A stretch of 64,000 bases of DNA from Firmicutes bacterium M10-2 (lineage in GTDB: Bacteria > Bacillota_I > Bacilli_A > Erysipelotrichales > Erysipelotrichaceae): positions 122,593 through 186,592 of the forward strand of contig KE159697.1 in NCBI GenBank assembly GCA_000403415.2, in the 5' to 3' direction. Below are positions 49,011 through 58,533 of the stretch, one piece after another. Under the pieces are notes generated by a model, which saw only the letters and a program-made list of their open reading frames with translations, had not been told where the DNA came from and made no database searches. How positions within the stretch are numbered: position 1 is the first letter of the stretch; every line of letters starts with the position of its first letter. A program made the position numbers and the translations under genes.

Positions 49011-49015
49011 TTCGC

Positions 49016-51427
49016 TTACTTTTCAAATGGAATCGGTGTAAGTCCCCAGATTTCATTTGCGTATTCTTGAATGGTACGATCACTTGAAAAATAGCCGGAT
49101 TTTGCGATATTGATCAGCATCATTTTTGCCCAATTCGAACGATTTTCATACATCGACTGCACCAAAGACTGTGCGTAAATATATGCTTCAAAATCAGCAA
49201 GTACGAAGAATTCGTCATTTCGCAACATCAAATCGTTGTAAATGAGTTGGAATTCATTCGGATCATTGGACCATGTATTGTTTTTCAAACTTTCAATCAC
49301 TTCGCGAATATTGGCATCGCCGTTGTAAAGATTCCATACATTATATGAATTTTCTTTTTTTATCTCATTGATATCTTCAACGTGTAATCCGAAGATTGCC
49401 GCATTATCATATCCGACTTGCTCAACGATTTCCACGTTGGCTCCGTCTAATGTACCTAATGTCAATGCGCCGTTCATCATATATTTCATGTTTCCGGTTC
49501 CACTTGCTTCTTTTCCAGCTGTGGAAATTTGTTCGCTGACATCTGCGGCATTGAGCAGAATTTCAGCAACAGAAACAGAATAATTCGGAATAAACACGAC
49601 TTTCATAAATTGAGAAATTTCCGGATCGCTGTTTACTTTTTCTCCGACCATATTAATCAGCTTGATAATCTCTTTTGCAAGTGCATAGCTTGGGGCAGCC
49701 TTCGCCGAGAAGAAGAATGTTCTAGGATAAATCCTAAAGTTCGGATCTTTCTTCATTCGCAAATACAAATGCATAATATGGAAAATATTTAATAATTGAC
49801 GCTTATATGCATGAAGGCGTTTTGCTTGGCAATCAAAGATCGAATCCACATTGACTTCAATGCCAAGATTATCTTTGACATATTTAGCGAGGATTTCTTT
49901 TCTTTCGCGCTTTACATTCATAAAGCGTTCCTGCAGATCCTGATCATTTACGTATGGCATTAATCGGCTCAATTGTTCAGGATGCTTGATAAAGCCGTCT
50001 CCAATTGTTTCTTCCAATAATTTTGTCAATTGCGGATTGGAATACACAAGCCAGCGGCGATGTGTGATCCCATTCGTCTTATTGTTGAATCGGTCAGGAT
50101 ACAAAGAAGCAAATGAACTCATCACATCATTGACCAAAATTTGCGAATGGATTTTTGCGACACCATTTACGCTATGACTTCCGACAATCGCAAGATGGGC
50201 CATATGCACTTGATTGTCTTTCAGAATACCGACTTGCGAAGCTAGGTATCCTTTTCCTTGATGATCGATCTCGTAACGGAAGCGGCGATCAATTTCTTCA
50301 ATGATCATATACACGCGCGGAAGCAGTTCGCGCACCATATCTTGCGGCCATTTTTCCAATGCTTCAGCCATGACTGTGTGGTTCGTGTAAGCGACAGTAT
50401 GACGTACGATGTCCCATGCCGGGTCCCAATCGTAATTATAGTCATCCATCAATACGCGCATTAATTCCGGAATAACAAGAACCGGATGCGTATCATTAAG
50501 CTGAATCGCTACTTTTTCCGCCAAGTTATCCAAGCTTGGATATACACGGAGATGCGATTCGATAATTTGGTTGATTCCCGCGCAGACAAAGAAATATTCT
50601 TGTTTCAAACGCAATTTCTTTCCTTCTTGGGTAGAATCATCCGGATAGACGTTCGCTGTCAAAGCGGAAACATCATTTAAATATTGATTTAGATTTCCGG
50701 ATTGCACCGAATCTTCGTCCACTTGGGCATCCCATAAGCGAAGTGTATTCGTTGTCTTGGTATGATATCCTACAATCGGTTCATCATAAGGAACCGCTCG
50801 TACAACGAAATCCGGGGCATACTGCATATGGAATTTTCCGTTATAATCCATATATGCATCGATCTTGCCTCCGAACTTTACCTGAACGGCATGCTGAGGT
50901 TTCCATACCTCCCAAACATTTCCGTTTTTCAACCAGCAATCCGGTAATTCAACTTGCCGGTAATTTTCAATTTTTTGTTTAAATAATCCGTAGCGATAGC
51001 GAATGCAGTTTCCATTTCCTGCAAGATCCAGTGAAGCAAGCGAATCCATGAAACATGCCGCAAGACGTCCCAATCCACCGTTTCCTAATCCTGCATCACT
51101 TTCCATTTCTTCCATTTCATTAATGCTTAATCCACATTCTTCCAAGCCTTCCTTAACGATATCGTATAAACCAAGATTCATTAAGTTGTTTGTAAGCAAT
51201 CGGCCCATCAAGAACTCCATTGAAAAATAATACAATTGCTTCGTATGCGATTTCTTAATCGCATTTTTTGTTTCTTTCCAATGAATCCCTGCGTAATCAC
51301 GGATCATATCACCGAGAACAACATAACGTTCAACAGGATATGTGTCTTCGAAATCCCGACCATATTGCTCAGATACTGCCAGTTTAAAGCTTTCGACAAA
51401 CTTTTCTTTCGAACTAAAATTCGACAT
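49016..51427 (-). CDS. glgP: Glycogen/maltodextrin phosphorylase
   Basis: 803-aa GT35 enzyme releasing glucose-1-phosphate from alpha-glucans. The PLP lysine lies in EASGTGNMKYMMNGALTLGT; other signatures are MEFLMGRLLTNN, NDTHPVLVIPELMR and KRLHAYKRQLLN. Full length, monocistronic. An extended promoter lies upstream (TTGATT, 16 nt, TG-G-TATAAT at 51453-51448). No other glycogen gene is in the window. Confidence 0.96.
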   Translation of the reverse strand: MSNFSSKEKFVESFKLAVSEQYGRDFEDTYPVERYVVLGDMIRDYAGIHWKETKNAIKKSHTKQLYYFSMEFLMGRLLTNNLMNLGLYDIVKEGLEECGLSINEMEEMESDAGLGNGGLGRLAACFMDSLASLDLAGNGNCIRYRYGLFKQKIENYRQVELPDCWLKNGNVWEVWKPQHAVQVKFGGKIDAYMDYNGKFHMQYAPDFVVRAVPYDEPIVGYHTKTTNTLRLWDAQVDEDSVQSGNLNQYLNDVSALTANVYPDDSTQEGKKLRLKQEYFFVCAGINQIIESHLRVYPSLDNLAEKVAIQLNDTHPVLVIPELMRVLMDDYNYDWDPAWDIVRHTVAYTNHTVMAEALEKWPQDMVRELLPRVYMIIEEIDRRFRYEIDHQGKGYLASQVGILKDNQVHMAHLAIVGSHSVNGVAKIHSQILVNDVMSSFASLYPDRFNNKTNGITHRRWLVYSNPQLTKLLEETIGDGFIKHPEQLSRLMPYVNDQDLQERFMNVKRERKEILAKYVKDNLGIEVNVDSIFDCQAKRLHAYKRQLLNIFHIMHLYLRMKKDPNFRIYPRTFFFSAKAAPSYALAKEIIKLINMVGEKVNSDPEISQFMKVVFIPNYSVSVAEILLNAADVSEQISTAGKEASGTGNMKYMMNGALTLGTLDGANVEIVEQVGYDNAAIFGLHVEDINEIKKENSYNVWNLYNGDANIREVIESLKNNTWSNDPNEFQLIYNDLMLRNDEFFVLADFEAYIYAQSLVQSMYENRSNWAKMMLINIAKSGYFSSDRTIQEYANEIWGLTPIPFEK

Positions 51428-51447
51428 AAAATTCCCTCCTGATGTAA

Positions 51448-51475
51448 ATTATACCAAGAGAATACGTTAAATCAA
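51448..51475 (-). promoter_or_regulatory. glgP promoter
   Basis: TTGATT (51475-51470), 16-nt spacer including an extended TG, TATAAT (51453-51448). Confidence 0.65.
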
Positions 51476-51483
51476 ACATTTTC

Positions 51484-51518
51484 ATGAAAAAGAAACCCAC
51501 ATTTCAGCGGATTTCTTT
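51484..51518 (-). terminator. Terminator after the winged-helix gene
   Basis: AAAGAAATCC pairs with GGTTTCTTT (one bulge), then a T-rich tail; the stem includes the 3' end of the gene. Confidence 0.6.
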
Positions 51519-51968
51519 TGTTTCAAAATGCCAACGATACCCTATTCCCGGAATTGTGTCAATATAGGGTATCCCCTTGTAATCTCCAAGTGATTTTCTT
51601 AATCGGCTCATCCGATTCGATAAAGCATTATCACTTACTCTCTGTCCTAAGTACTGCATCAAACTTTGTCTTGTTTTTGTCAATTTTACATCAAGCAATA
51701 ATTGTGCAAGCAATTGAAACCGATCTTTTGTGATGGTAAGCTGCTGTTTCCCTCTCCATACTTGTCGTGTCGTTAAATAGATCGTAAGATCCGCGGTCTG
51801 AATAATAATATTGGGTTTTTCATAATAAGCAACATATACATTGAATGGCCTGTTATTGATCTTCCAGTGTTCCAAAACTCCTGTTTCGCATTGTTGGGCA
51901 ACATTTCGGCAAAGCATCGTATTCCAAGGAATAATTAAGTATTTCGGACCGCAATTATTTTGATTCAT
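51504..51968 (-). CDS. Orphan OmpR-type winged-helix DNA-binding protein
   Basis: 154 aa. The C-terminal 95 residues match a Trans_reg_C (PhoB/OmpR) winged helix: LTITKDRFQLLAQLLL, NALSNRMSRLRKSLGD and a wing IDTIPGIGYRWHF. The N-terminal 55 residues are not a receiver domain, with no phospho-acceptor aspartate pattern, and match nothing I know. Start 51968 follows GGAGG. No kinase gene is adjacent, so it is a one-component regulator or a truncated response regulator. Confidence 0.75.
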   Translation of the reverse strand: MNQNNCGPKYLIIPWNTMLCRNVAQQCETGVLEHWKINNRPFNVYVAYYEKPNIIIQTADLTIYLTTRQVWRGKQQLTITKDRFQLLAQLLLDVKLTKTRQSLMQYLGQRVSDNALSNRMSRLRKSLGDYKGIPYIDTIPGIGYRWHFETKEIR

Positions 51969-52053
51969 AAGATTTTGCCTCCGTACAAACAAAAACGTTA
52001 TATGTATATATTTATATTATTCTTTCATTTATTTTACTACAAGCGTTTTACTC

Positions 52054-52079
52054 AAAAAAAGCACGAATTATCGTGCTTT
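52054..52079 (-). terminator. Terminator at the 52068 gene stop
   Basis: AAAGCACGA pairs with TCGTGCTTT (52079-52058), then T residues. The TAA stop is in the loop. Confidence 0.85.
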
Positions 52080-52574
52080 CGAAATATAATCTTGAATCTG
52101 CAATATTTTATGATTTTCATCAAAGCGAACCACTATAACACAAGGAGTCCCTTTTTTCTTTCCGATACAGAACGCTTTATACGGATCTTCGATCATTTCT
52201 TCAAATGTATAATCGTTTTTCTGCAATTCATTGATACCGACTTGAGCCTTCCCGTTTTCATCGATATGAACGAAAGTAGTTGAAAACCACTCTTGTGAAA
52301 GCGGATCCTCGCTTTTTAAGGCTTCCAGCCATCCATTCGTGGGTTGTTCATTTTTATCGGGTTTACGTTTCTTTTGAAAAAAAGGAATTTTCTTTGACCG
52401 CTCAAGATCTTTTCTGGTCGCAAAATCATTCAACGCTTGTTGCTGCTGACAATATTTTTCATAACTTTTCAACACATGAGCCGGTGTATCTGCGGTAAAT
52501 TCGATTACCCCATTATTATCGGTATAATACTCTTTGTGTTTTCGCCATTCATACATGGAATAATCAAAACTCAT
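52068..52574 (-). CDS. Uncharacterised protein coupled to divIC
   Basis: 168-aa soluble protein, charged, with an N-terminal part rich in Tyr/Lys (MSFDYSMYEWRKHKEYY) and a C-terminal part that looks alpha/beta (CVIVVRFDENHKILQIQDY). No domain recognised. It overlaps the divIC stop as ATGA and lacks an independent promoter, so it is made together with the division protein. Confidence 0.65.
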   Translation of the reverse strand: MSFDYSMYEWRKHKEYYTDNNGVIEFTADTPAHVLKSYEKYCQQQQALNDFATRKDLERSKKIPFFQKKRKPDKNEQPTNGWLEALKSEDPLSQEWFSTTFVHIDENGKAQVGINELQKNDYTFEEMIEDPYKAFCIGKKKGTPCVIVVRFDENHKILQIQDYISKAR

Positions 52575-52891
52575 TCATCCTCCTTGAGATCAATACTCGG
52601 AAACTTGAATACTTGCTCCCCTTCTTTACTGACTAAATACTTTCCTCTTGCGATATACTCTACATAATCCGGATTGGATAAATTTTCTTTCGTAGTTTCC
52701 AATTCCTTTTTCTTTTCATCAAGCTGAGCCGATTCTTTCAAATTTTCCCGAATCTGTCCTTTTAATGAAAAAGTTGTTTGGATTTCCTGTCCTCCAAAAT
52801 AAAAAAGAGAGAACGAAACCATAAGTAGGATGAGCGAAATAACGTATCGTTTAAAGATTAACTTTCTTTTTCGTTTTTTTACTTGTTTCAT
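52571..52891 (-). CDS. divIC: Septum formation initiator (DivIC/FtsB family)
   Basis: 106-aa bitopic membrane protein. A basic N-terminus (QVKKRKRKLIFKR), one helix (about 18-37), then a leucine-rich coiled coil (about 45-80) and the family C-terminus NPDYVEYIARGKYLVSKEGE. It scaffolds the divisome with FtsL/DivIB. Start 52891 (or GTG 52900) follows GGGGAG. Confidence 0.85.
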   Translation of the reverse strand: MKQVKKRKRKLIFKRYVISLILLMVSFSLFYFGGQEIQTTFSLKGQIRENLKESAQLDEKKKELETTKENLSNPDYVEYIARGKYLVSKEGEQVFKFPSIDLKEDE

Positions 52892-52929
52892 TTTGATCAC
52901 TCCCCTATCTATCTCTTAACTAAAGTATA

Positions 52930-54780
52930 TCATTTTTTAATGTACATTGCCAAAATCGCAATATCACTTGGATTGATTCCTGATATTCGCGAAGCCTGTC
53001 CCAAAGTTCTAGGTCGAATATCGCTTAATTTTTGCCTTGCTTCCAAGGAAAGATTGTCCAGGGATTGATAATCGATTTCTTCGGGAAGTTTCTTTTTCTC
53101 CATGGAACGCATATGATCAGCATCTCTGCGTGCCTTGTTGATATAGCCTTCGTATTTCACTTCAATCTCAATTTCTTTGGCAACTTCGCAATCATACGTT
53201 TTATGAATAAGCGGGGCGAGCTGTTCCAAAGTTAGCTTCGGCCTTTTTAACAGTTCGAGAGCAGAACATCCGTGCTTTAAAGGTTCATAGCCTAAATTTT
53301 CCAAAATCGAATCGATTTCCTGTCCGGGTTTGATATGGGTTTGAGATAATTCTTCTTTGGCGTTTTTGATGGCTTCCATTTTTTGACAAAATTGTTCATA
53401 TCTTTTTTTTGACACTAGCCCGATCGCATAAGCTTTTTCGATCAATCTTTGATCCGCATTATCATGGCGTAAAAGCAATCGATATTCTGCTCGGGATGTC
53501 AGCAAGCGATAAGGTTCTTTGGTCCCTTTGGTACTCAGATCATCAATCATGACGCCGATATACGCTTCATCTCTTTGCAGGATCAGAGGATCTTTCCCAT
53601 CTACCTTTAACGCAGCATTCGCTCCTGCAATCAATCCTTGTCCGGCAGCCTCTTCATAACCGCTAGTTCCATTCACTTGTCCGGCGGTAAACAAATTTTC
53701 AATGATCTTGCTTTCTAAGGATGTTTTCATTTGTAACGGATCGATTGCATCGTATTCGATCGCATAAGCATATTTTTCGATTACACAATGTTCCAGCCCA
53801 GGCAAGGAATGAACCATTTGTTCCTGAACATCAATTGGCATTGATGTGGAAAATCCTTGAATATAAATCGTATCAAGCTCTTTAGATTCCGGTTCAAGGA
53901 AAAGCTGATGACGTGGTTTATCGGAAAAGCGAACTAATTTATCTTCGATACTTGGACAATAACGTGGACCCACTCCTTTTACAAGGCCCGAATACATTGC
54001 GGATTCATGCAAATGCTCATTGATGATTTGATGAGTCTGCGGCGTTGTATAAATTAAGTGGCATATTTCCTGTTTTTCGAAAGGTAAGACTTCTTCCTTC
54101 TTTGTGGTTTCCGAAAAGCGCAGAAATTCATTGGTTCCCGGCTGTTCCTCTCCTTTTGTGAAATCGATCGTTTCTTTTTTGACTCGGCAGGGGGTTCCTG
54201 TCTTTAAACGAAAAGTACGGATTCCGTGATCACGTAAGCTTTGCGATAAAGAATCGATGGTCGGCTGATCTTCAGGTCCGCTTTTTGTGGACGTGTGCCC
54301 TCGAAGAACATTCGATGTCATATACGTTCCGGAAGTAAGTACGACTGTTTTCCCGGAAACGATCGTACCGTCAATACACTCAACTCCGATTGCTTTTTGA
54401 TTTTCGACAAGCACTTTCGCCGCTCCGTTTTCGATTACATCAAGATTTGGCTGATGCAGCAAAGCATTTTTCATAAAACGCTTGTAAGCGATCTTATCGC
54501 TCTGCACACGCAAGGACCAGACTCCCGGTCCTTTGGTCGTATTCAGCATTTTAAACTGCAAAGCTGTGCGATCTGCTGCAATTGGCATGATGCCTCCCAA
54601 CGCGTCAATTTCACGGACTACGATTCCTTTTGCCGGGCCGCCAACGCTTGGATTGCAAGGCATGGATCCAACCATATTTATATCGAGCGTGATGAGGGCA
54701 GTTTTCTTATTCATTCTCGCTGCGGCCATAGCGGCTTCAATTCCCGCATGCCCGCCACCGATCACGATCACATCATACAT
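52930..54780 (-). CDS. mnmG: tRNA uridine-34 carboxymethylaminomethyl enzyme MnmG
   Basis: 616-aa FAD protein that, with MnmE, modifies the wobble uridine of several tRNAs. Start VIVIGGGHAGIEAAMAAAR, the CNPSVGGPAKG loop, a TGTPCR segment, GQVNGTSGYEEAAGQGL, and C-terminal RPRTLGQASRISG are all diagnostic. It starts 3 nt after the flippase stop. MnmE is not in the window. Confidence 0.96.
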   Translation of the reverse strand: MYDVIVIGGGHAGIEAAMAAARMNKKTALITLDINMVGSMPCNPSVGGPAKGIVVREIDALGGIMPIAADRTALQFKMLNTTKGPGVWSLRVQSDKIAYKRFMKNALLHQPNLDVIENGAAKVLVENQKAIGVECIDGTIVSGKTVVLTSGTYMTSNVLRGHTSTKSGPEDQPTIDSLSQSLRDHGIRTFRLKTGTPCRVKKETIDFTKGEEQPGTNEFLRFSETTKKEEVLPFEKQEICHLIYTTPQTHQIINEHLHESAMYSGLVKGVGPRYCPSIEDKLVRFSDKPRHQLFLEPESKELDTIYIQGFSTSMPIDVQEQMVHSLPGLEHCVIEKYAYAIEYDAIDPLQMKTSLESKIIENLFTAGQVNGTSGYEEAAGQGLIAGANAALKVDGKDPLILQRDEAYIGVMIDDLSTKGTKEPYRLLTSRAEYRLLLRHDNADQRLIEKAYAIGLVSKKRYEQFCQKMEAIKNAKEELSQTHIKPGQEIDSILENLGYEPLKHGCSALELLKRPKLTLEQLAPLIHKTYDCEVAKEIEIEVKYEGYINKARRDADHMRSMEKKKLPEEIDYQSLDNLSLEARQKLSDIRPRTLGQASRISGINPSDIAILAMYIKK

Positions 54781-54783
54781 AAG

Positions 54784-56403
54784 TTAGGCCTTCTTTCTAC
54801 TAAAATACTTGTTTATGTCAATATGGAAGACAGTTTGAGGAAGCTGCATTATTGTGGTGAATGCTACATATACCCCGACACCGACCAACCCATTCAATGC
54901 AAGTTTTAAGAAACATGCTACTCGTGATCCTTCTGATCCATCCAATCCGATCATATTTAAAAGGCTTGCCGTACCCCATAAAAGCAAACAGGCAATCACT
55001 TCGATCAAAAACTTGTGAATCAGTCCTTTGAATTTAATATGATAAACATTCGATGCTTCTTCCAAATTCGCATAAATAAGGTAAATTGCTCCGATCAAAG
55101 AAGAGAGCATGGCTCCAGGATACCCTACAATCCAAATCATCGGGACCATGAGCACACCTTTGATAATGGTATAATACAATAATCTTTTCAATACATATTT
55201 TCTTAAGCCCAAAGCCATCATTAAATTTGTGATAACCGGCAATAACGTTCCGGTAAACGCTTCGATGGATAGCCATTGCAGAATCCCAGTAGACAGATCA
55301 AGATCTGAGCTTGAAAACATGACATAATTGATTGGACGTGCGTAAACGAAAATACAAAAAGCCAGCATAAATCCGATATATAAAATAATATTCAAACAAT
55401 CCAGTACATTCGATCGGACAAGCTTAAAGTTTTTTTCTTCCAAAGCCGAAGTAATATGAGGAATCAAGGCTGCGGTAAATCCGGGAGCCAAGATCATAGG
55501 AATTGCGATGATCTTTGTTCCGGAAAAGTTTATTCCTGCTAAGATTAAATCATAAGTTTCACCGGTATAACCTTTTAATTGAAGTCCTAGCGGCAAAAGC
55601 AATGAGTTATACAAAGAATCGCTATATCCCAATACAGCAACTACGAAATAAGGAATTGCCAGAAGTACAAATTCACGAAATAGTTTTTTTGAATTTCGTG
55701 CGCCTGTTTTTTGGGTTTTCGCTTGTTGAGTGATGGATATTGTCATTTTCTGGTCGAAAATATAAATTTGAACCAGTCCGGCAATGGCAGCAACGATCGT
55801 ACTGGCCACAGAAGCATAAAGTGCCCATTTTCGTTCCATTCCGAATACATAAACGAGCAATGCAGAAACGCTCAGCAAAAATCCGACACGGAAAATTTGT
55901 TCAAAAGTTTGGGAAAACGCGTATTCTTCTATTTCTTTTCTTCCTTGCACGAACCCTCTAAAGGCCGATAAAACAGGAACGAAGAAAAGAGCGACCGCAA
56001 GAATACACAAAACAATTTGCATGACTTGCACATCTTCTCCGCCGCTGATTACATTGGCCATTGGATACGAAAGCAGCATCATGGTGACCATGCCCACAAA
56101 TCCGGTCAAAGATAAAAACGCGATTGAGATTCGTTTGATCAATAAAATCGTTTTCGCATCGTTCTTCGTCGTATATTTTGCCACGAGAGTTGCGATCGCA
56201 AACGGAAAGCCTGCACTGAAAATATTTAAGAAATAAGAATAGAAAGTATAGGCCGTTCCGTAAAAGTTCATATATTGAGCGGATCCTAAAATAGAATCCA
56301 GAGGAATGATATAAAATAAACTGATGAGTTTCGCAAAGAAATATCCTCCTGTTCCGATCAATCCACTATATATAATTGATTTTTTTACATTTTCTTTTCG
56401 CAT
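54784..56403 (-). CDS. Oligosaccharide/lipid flippase (SpoVB/MurJ-like, MOP superfamily)
   Basis: 539 aa with about 14 helices. The early segments SGLIGTGGYFFAKLISLFYI and FAIATLVAKYTTKND, the mid segment FVPVLSAFRGFVQGRKEI and the late PVITNLMMALGLRKYVLKRL place it in the polysaccharide biosynthesis/SpoVB branch of MOP exporters. Lipid II translocation (MurJ-like) or another lipid-linked glycan are both possible. It is the first gene of a pair with mnmG. Confidence 0.88.
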   Translation of the reverse strand: MRKENVKKSIIYSGLIGTGGYFFAKLISLFYIIPLDSILGSAQYMNFYGTAYTFYSYFLNIFSAGFPFAIATLVAKYTTKNDAKTILLIKRISIAFLSLTGFVGMVTMMLLSYPMANVISGGEDVQVMQIVLCILAVALFFVPVLSAFRGFVQGRKEIEEYAFSQTFEQIFRVGFLLSVSALLVYVFGMERKWALYASVASTIVAAIAGLVQIYIFDQKMTISITQQAKTQKTGARNSKKLFREFVLLAIPYFVVAVLGYSDSLYNSLLLPLGLQLKGYTGETYDLILAGINFSGTKIIAIPMILAPGFTAALIPHITSALEEKNFKLVRSNVLDCLNIILYIGFMLAFCIFVYARPINYVMFSSSDLDLSTGILQWLSIEAFTGTLLPVITNLMMALGLRKYVLKRLLYYTIIKGVLMVPMIWIVGYPGAMLSSLIGAIYLIYANLEEASNVYHIKFKGLIHKFLIEVIACLLLWGTASLLNMIGLDGSEGSRVACFLKLALNGLVGVGVYVAFTTIMQLPQTVFHIDINKYFSRKKA

Positions 56404-56532
56404 AGTTTCTCCTTCAGCTTTTGATTATATCACAGGAAAGATATTGGAAAAACGGCAAAAAGAAAGGATAGAAATATTTCTTGATTATTTAAAATTGAGA
56501 AAATACAATAAAAAAAAGAGAGGTTTATATCT

Positions 56533-56814
56533 ATGAAACATATTGTATTAATCAAATTAAAGGAAAGAACAGAAGAAAATCAGTCAGCGGTGGCCGGCAT
56601 CTTAAAAAAGATGAACGTGCTTACGATTCCTTATGTCCATTCTTTTTATGTTGGAGAAGATTTTTTAAACTCGGATCGCAGCTATGATGTCCTTCTTGAA
56701 GTAGACCTTGATAAAAACGATCTTGAAAAATACGCGAGCAATCCTTTTCATCTTATGATCAAAAAAGAATTCGCTCCATATATGGATCATTCGGTAACAA
56801 TTGATGTCGACTAA
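56533..56814 (+). CDS. Dabb (stress-responsive A/B barrel) protein
   Basis: 93 aa. The opening MKHIVLIKLKERTEE, the FYVGEDF and SYDVLLEVDL strands and the FHLMIKKEF helix are those of the dimeric alpha-beta barrel (Dabb) family. Function unknown. It ends 11 nt inside the next gene. Confidence 0.8.
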   Translation: MKHIVLIKLKERTEENQSAVAGILKKMNVLTIPYVHSFYVGEDFLNSDRSYDVLLEVDLDKNDLEKYASNPFHLMIKKEFAPYMDHSVTIDVD

Positions 56815-58306
56815 TTGGATTTGTACGCTCGAACAGGCTCGTGAAGCAGATTATCGGGCAATTCATGATTTCAATATCCCTTCTTTGCTGTTAATGGAAC
56901 ATGCTGCACAAGGTTGTGTAGAGCGGTTGATAAAGAAAATCCCTCGAACATCTAAAGGTTTGATCATCTGCGGTCCAGGAAACAATGGAGCGGATGGACT
57001 TGCAATGGCCCGCATTTTACAGGAAAAGGGATATAATATAGAGGTCATCGTTCCTGAAAAGATCAGCGGGGAGGAACGAATCCAATTTGATATGATCCAA
57101 AGCTTGCTTATTCCTTATCATTTTCTGAATGAAGCCTTGGATCTAAACCGTTTCGACTATATTGTGGATGCTATCTTCGGTACTGGACTTTCTCGTCCAA
57201 TCACAGGAGTCTGGCATGACATGATTTTTTCGATCAACACATGTCCTGTTCCGGTTTTTTCAGTTGATATTCCTTCAGGATTAGACGGAAACTCAGGAAA
57301 AGTCTTTGGTATCGCTGTCAAGGCAAACGAAACGTTTGTGCTGGATTGCTTAAAATGGGGCGAGATTTCGGTTGACGGAGCTTTGTATTGCGGAAATCTT
57401 CAATTGATCAAAATCGGTATTCCTCAATGTTTACATGCTACACATCCGCAAATTCTTGCGCCTGAAAATCTCATTCCTCCATTTCCTATACGAAGCTCTT
57501 TCGGACATAAAGGATCGTTTGGCAAGGCTTTGATGATTGGCGGAAGTGCTGAAATGCCGGGAGCAATAACTATGGCCAGTGAAGCATGTTTTCATAGCGG
57601 AATCGGGTTATTGAGCGTATTTGTTCCTTATTCCATCGCTTCTATATTACAGACACGCAGTCCATTTATCATGAGCATAAGAGCACCTGAAGACAATGGT
57701 CATTTTTCAAAAGAAGCCATTGATTGCCTTGAACGTATTTTGGATCAATATACAGTTTTCAGTATCGGAAACGGAATGCATAAAAACGAGATTACGAATC
57801 AATTAACCGACGTTGTTCTTCAATCGAAAAAAACAGTAGTAATCGATGCGGATAGTTTGATTGCTTTGAAAGATCATGGTTCTTGGCTCGATCGAGATGC
57901 AATCACAATCCTTACTCCGCACATGAAAGAGATGGCTGATCTTTGCGGAATTTCTTTGGAGGAACTTAAAAAATGTCCTTACGATATCGTGAAGACATTT
58001 TGTCTTGAGCATCCAAACTGTGTTTTGGTGTTAAAAAGCTCTTTTACAATCATTGGTCATCAAGATCAATTGCGAGTTTTATATGTTCCGAACAACAGCT
58101 TGTCAAAAGGTGGTTCCGGCGATGTATTATGTGGGATCATCACCGGTGCATGCGGCTGGATCAAAGATGCATTTTTAGCGGCGCAATATGGAGTAATGGT
58201 TCATTGTTTGGCTGCACCACACGATGAGATCGGATTTACTCCACTCGATCTTATCAGGAATTTAAACACAGTATGGAATGCTTTAAAAAAAGGAAACCAC
58301 ATTTAA
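56804..58306 (+). CDS. nnr: Bifunctional NAD(P)H-hydrate repair enzyme
   Basis: 500-aa fusion. The N-terminal YjeF-N epimerase (about 1-210) has LLMEHAAQG, GPGNNGADGL and DIPSGLDGNSG. The C-terminal ADP/ATP-dependent dehydratase (about 220-495) has the ribokinase-like GKALMIGGSAEMPGA and catalytic GGSGDVLCG. It repairs hydrated NADH and NADPH. ATG 56804 is used; the TTG before it lies inside the Dabb gene. The stop codon falls inside a terminator hairpin that was duplicated by MITE copy 2. Confidence 0.93.
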   Translation: MSTNWICTLEQAREADYRAIHDFNIPSLLLMEHAAQGCVERLIKKIPRTSKGLIICGPGNNGADGLAMARILQEKGYNIEVIVPEKISGEERIQFDMIQSLLIPYHFLNEALDLNRFDYIVDAIFGTGLSRPITGVWHDMIFSINTCPVPVFSVDIPSGLDGNSGKVFGIAVKANETFVLDCLKWGEISVDGALYCGNLQLIKIGIPQCLHATHPQILAPENLIPPFPIRSSFGHKGSFGKALMIGGSAEMPGAITMASEACFHSGIGLLSVFVPYSIASILQTRSPFIMSIRAPEDNGHFSKEAIDCLERILDQYTVFSIGNGMHKNEITNQLTDVVLQSKKTVVIDADSLIALKDHGSWLDRDAITILTPHMKEMADLCGISLEELKKCPYDIVKTFCLEHPNCVLVLKSSFTIIGHQDQLRVLYVPNNSLSKGGSGDVLCGIITGACGWIKDAFLAAQYGVMVHCLAAPHDEIGFTPLDLIRNLNTVWNALKKGNHI

Positions 58307-58316
58307 ATGGTTTCCT
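58291..58316. repeat. Left direct repeat (terminator hairpin) flanking MITE copy 2
   Basis: 26-bp palindromic terminator: AGGAAACCA and TGGTTTCCT around CATTTAAA. The nnr stop codon is inside it. Repeated exactly at 58508-58533. Confidence 0.85.
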
Positions 58317-58507
58317 CAGGCTGTTGACAAAGTCGATTTTTCAAATCGGCTTTGTCACAGCTTTTTATTTTTCTCCCACAAATGAATAAAAAAAGAGCAA
58401 TTTGAGGTATTTAAGTACCTAATATTACTCTTTTTTTAGACCTTTTTACCCACTTTTATTTTATTGAAATTTAATTTTTTCAAAATAGGTAGTTTGTCAA
58501 CACTCTG
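58317..58507. mobile_element. 191-bp MITE, copy 2
   Basis: Identical to 29788-29978, in the same orientation. The flanking 26-bp repeats are unrelated in sequence to those of copy 1, which rules out a larger segmental duplication and supports transposition. The target is again a terminator hairpin, here between convergent genes. Confidence 0.85.
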
Positions 58508-58533
58508 AGGAAACCACATTTAAATGGTTTCCT
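58508..58533. repeat. Right direct repeat flanking MITE copy 2
   Basis: Exact copy of 58291-58316; it now lies at the 3' end of the minus-strand gene whose stop is at 58534 and serves as its terminator. Confidence 0.85.
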
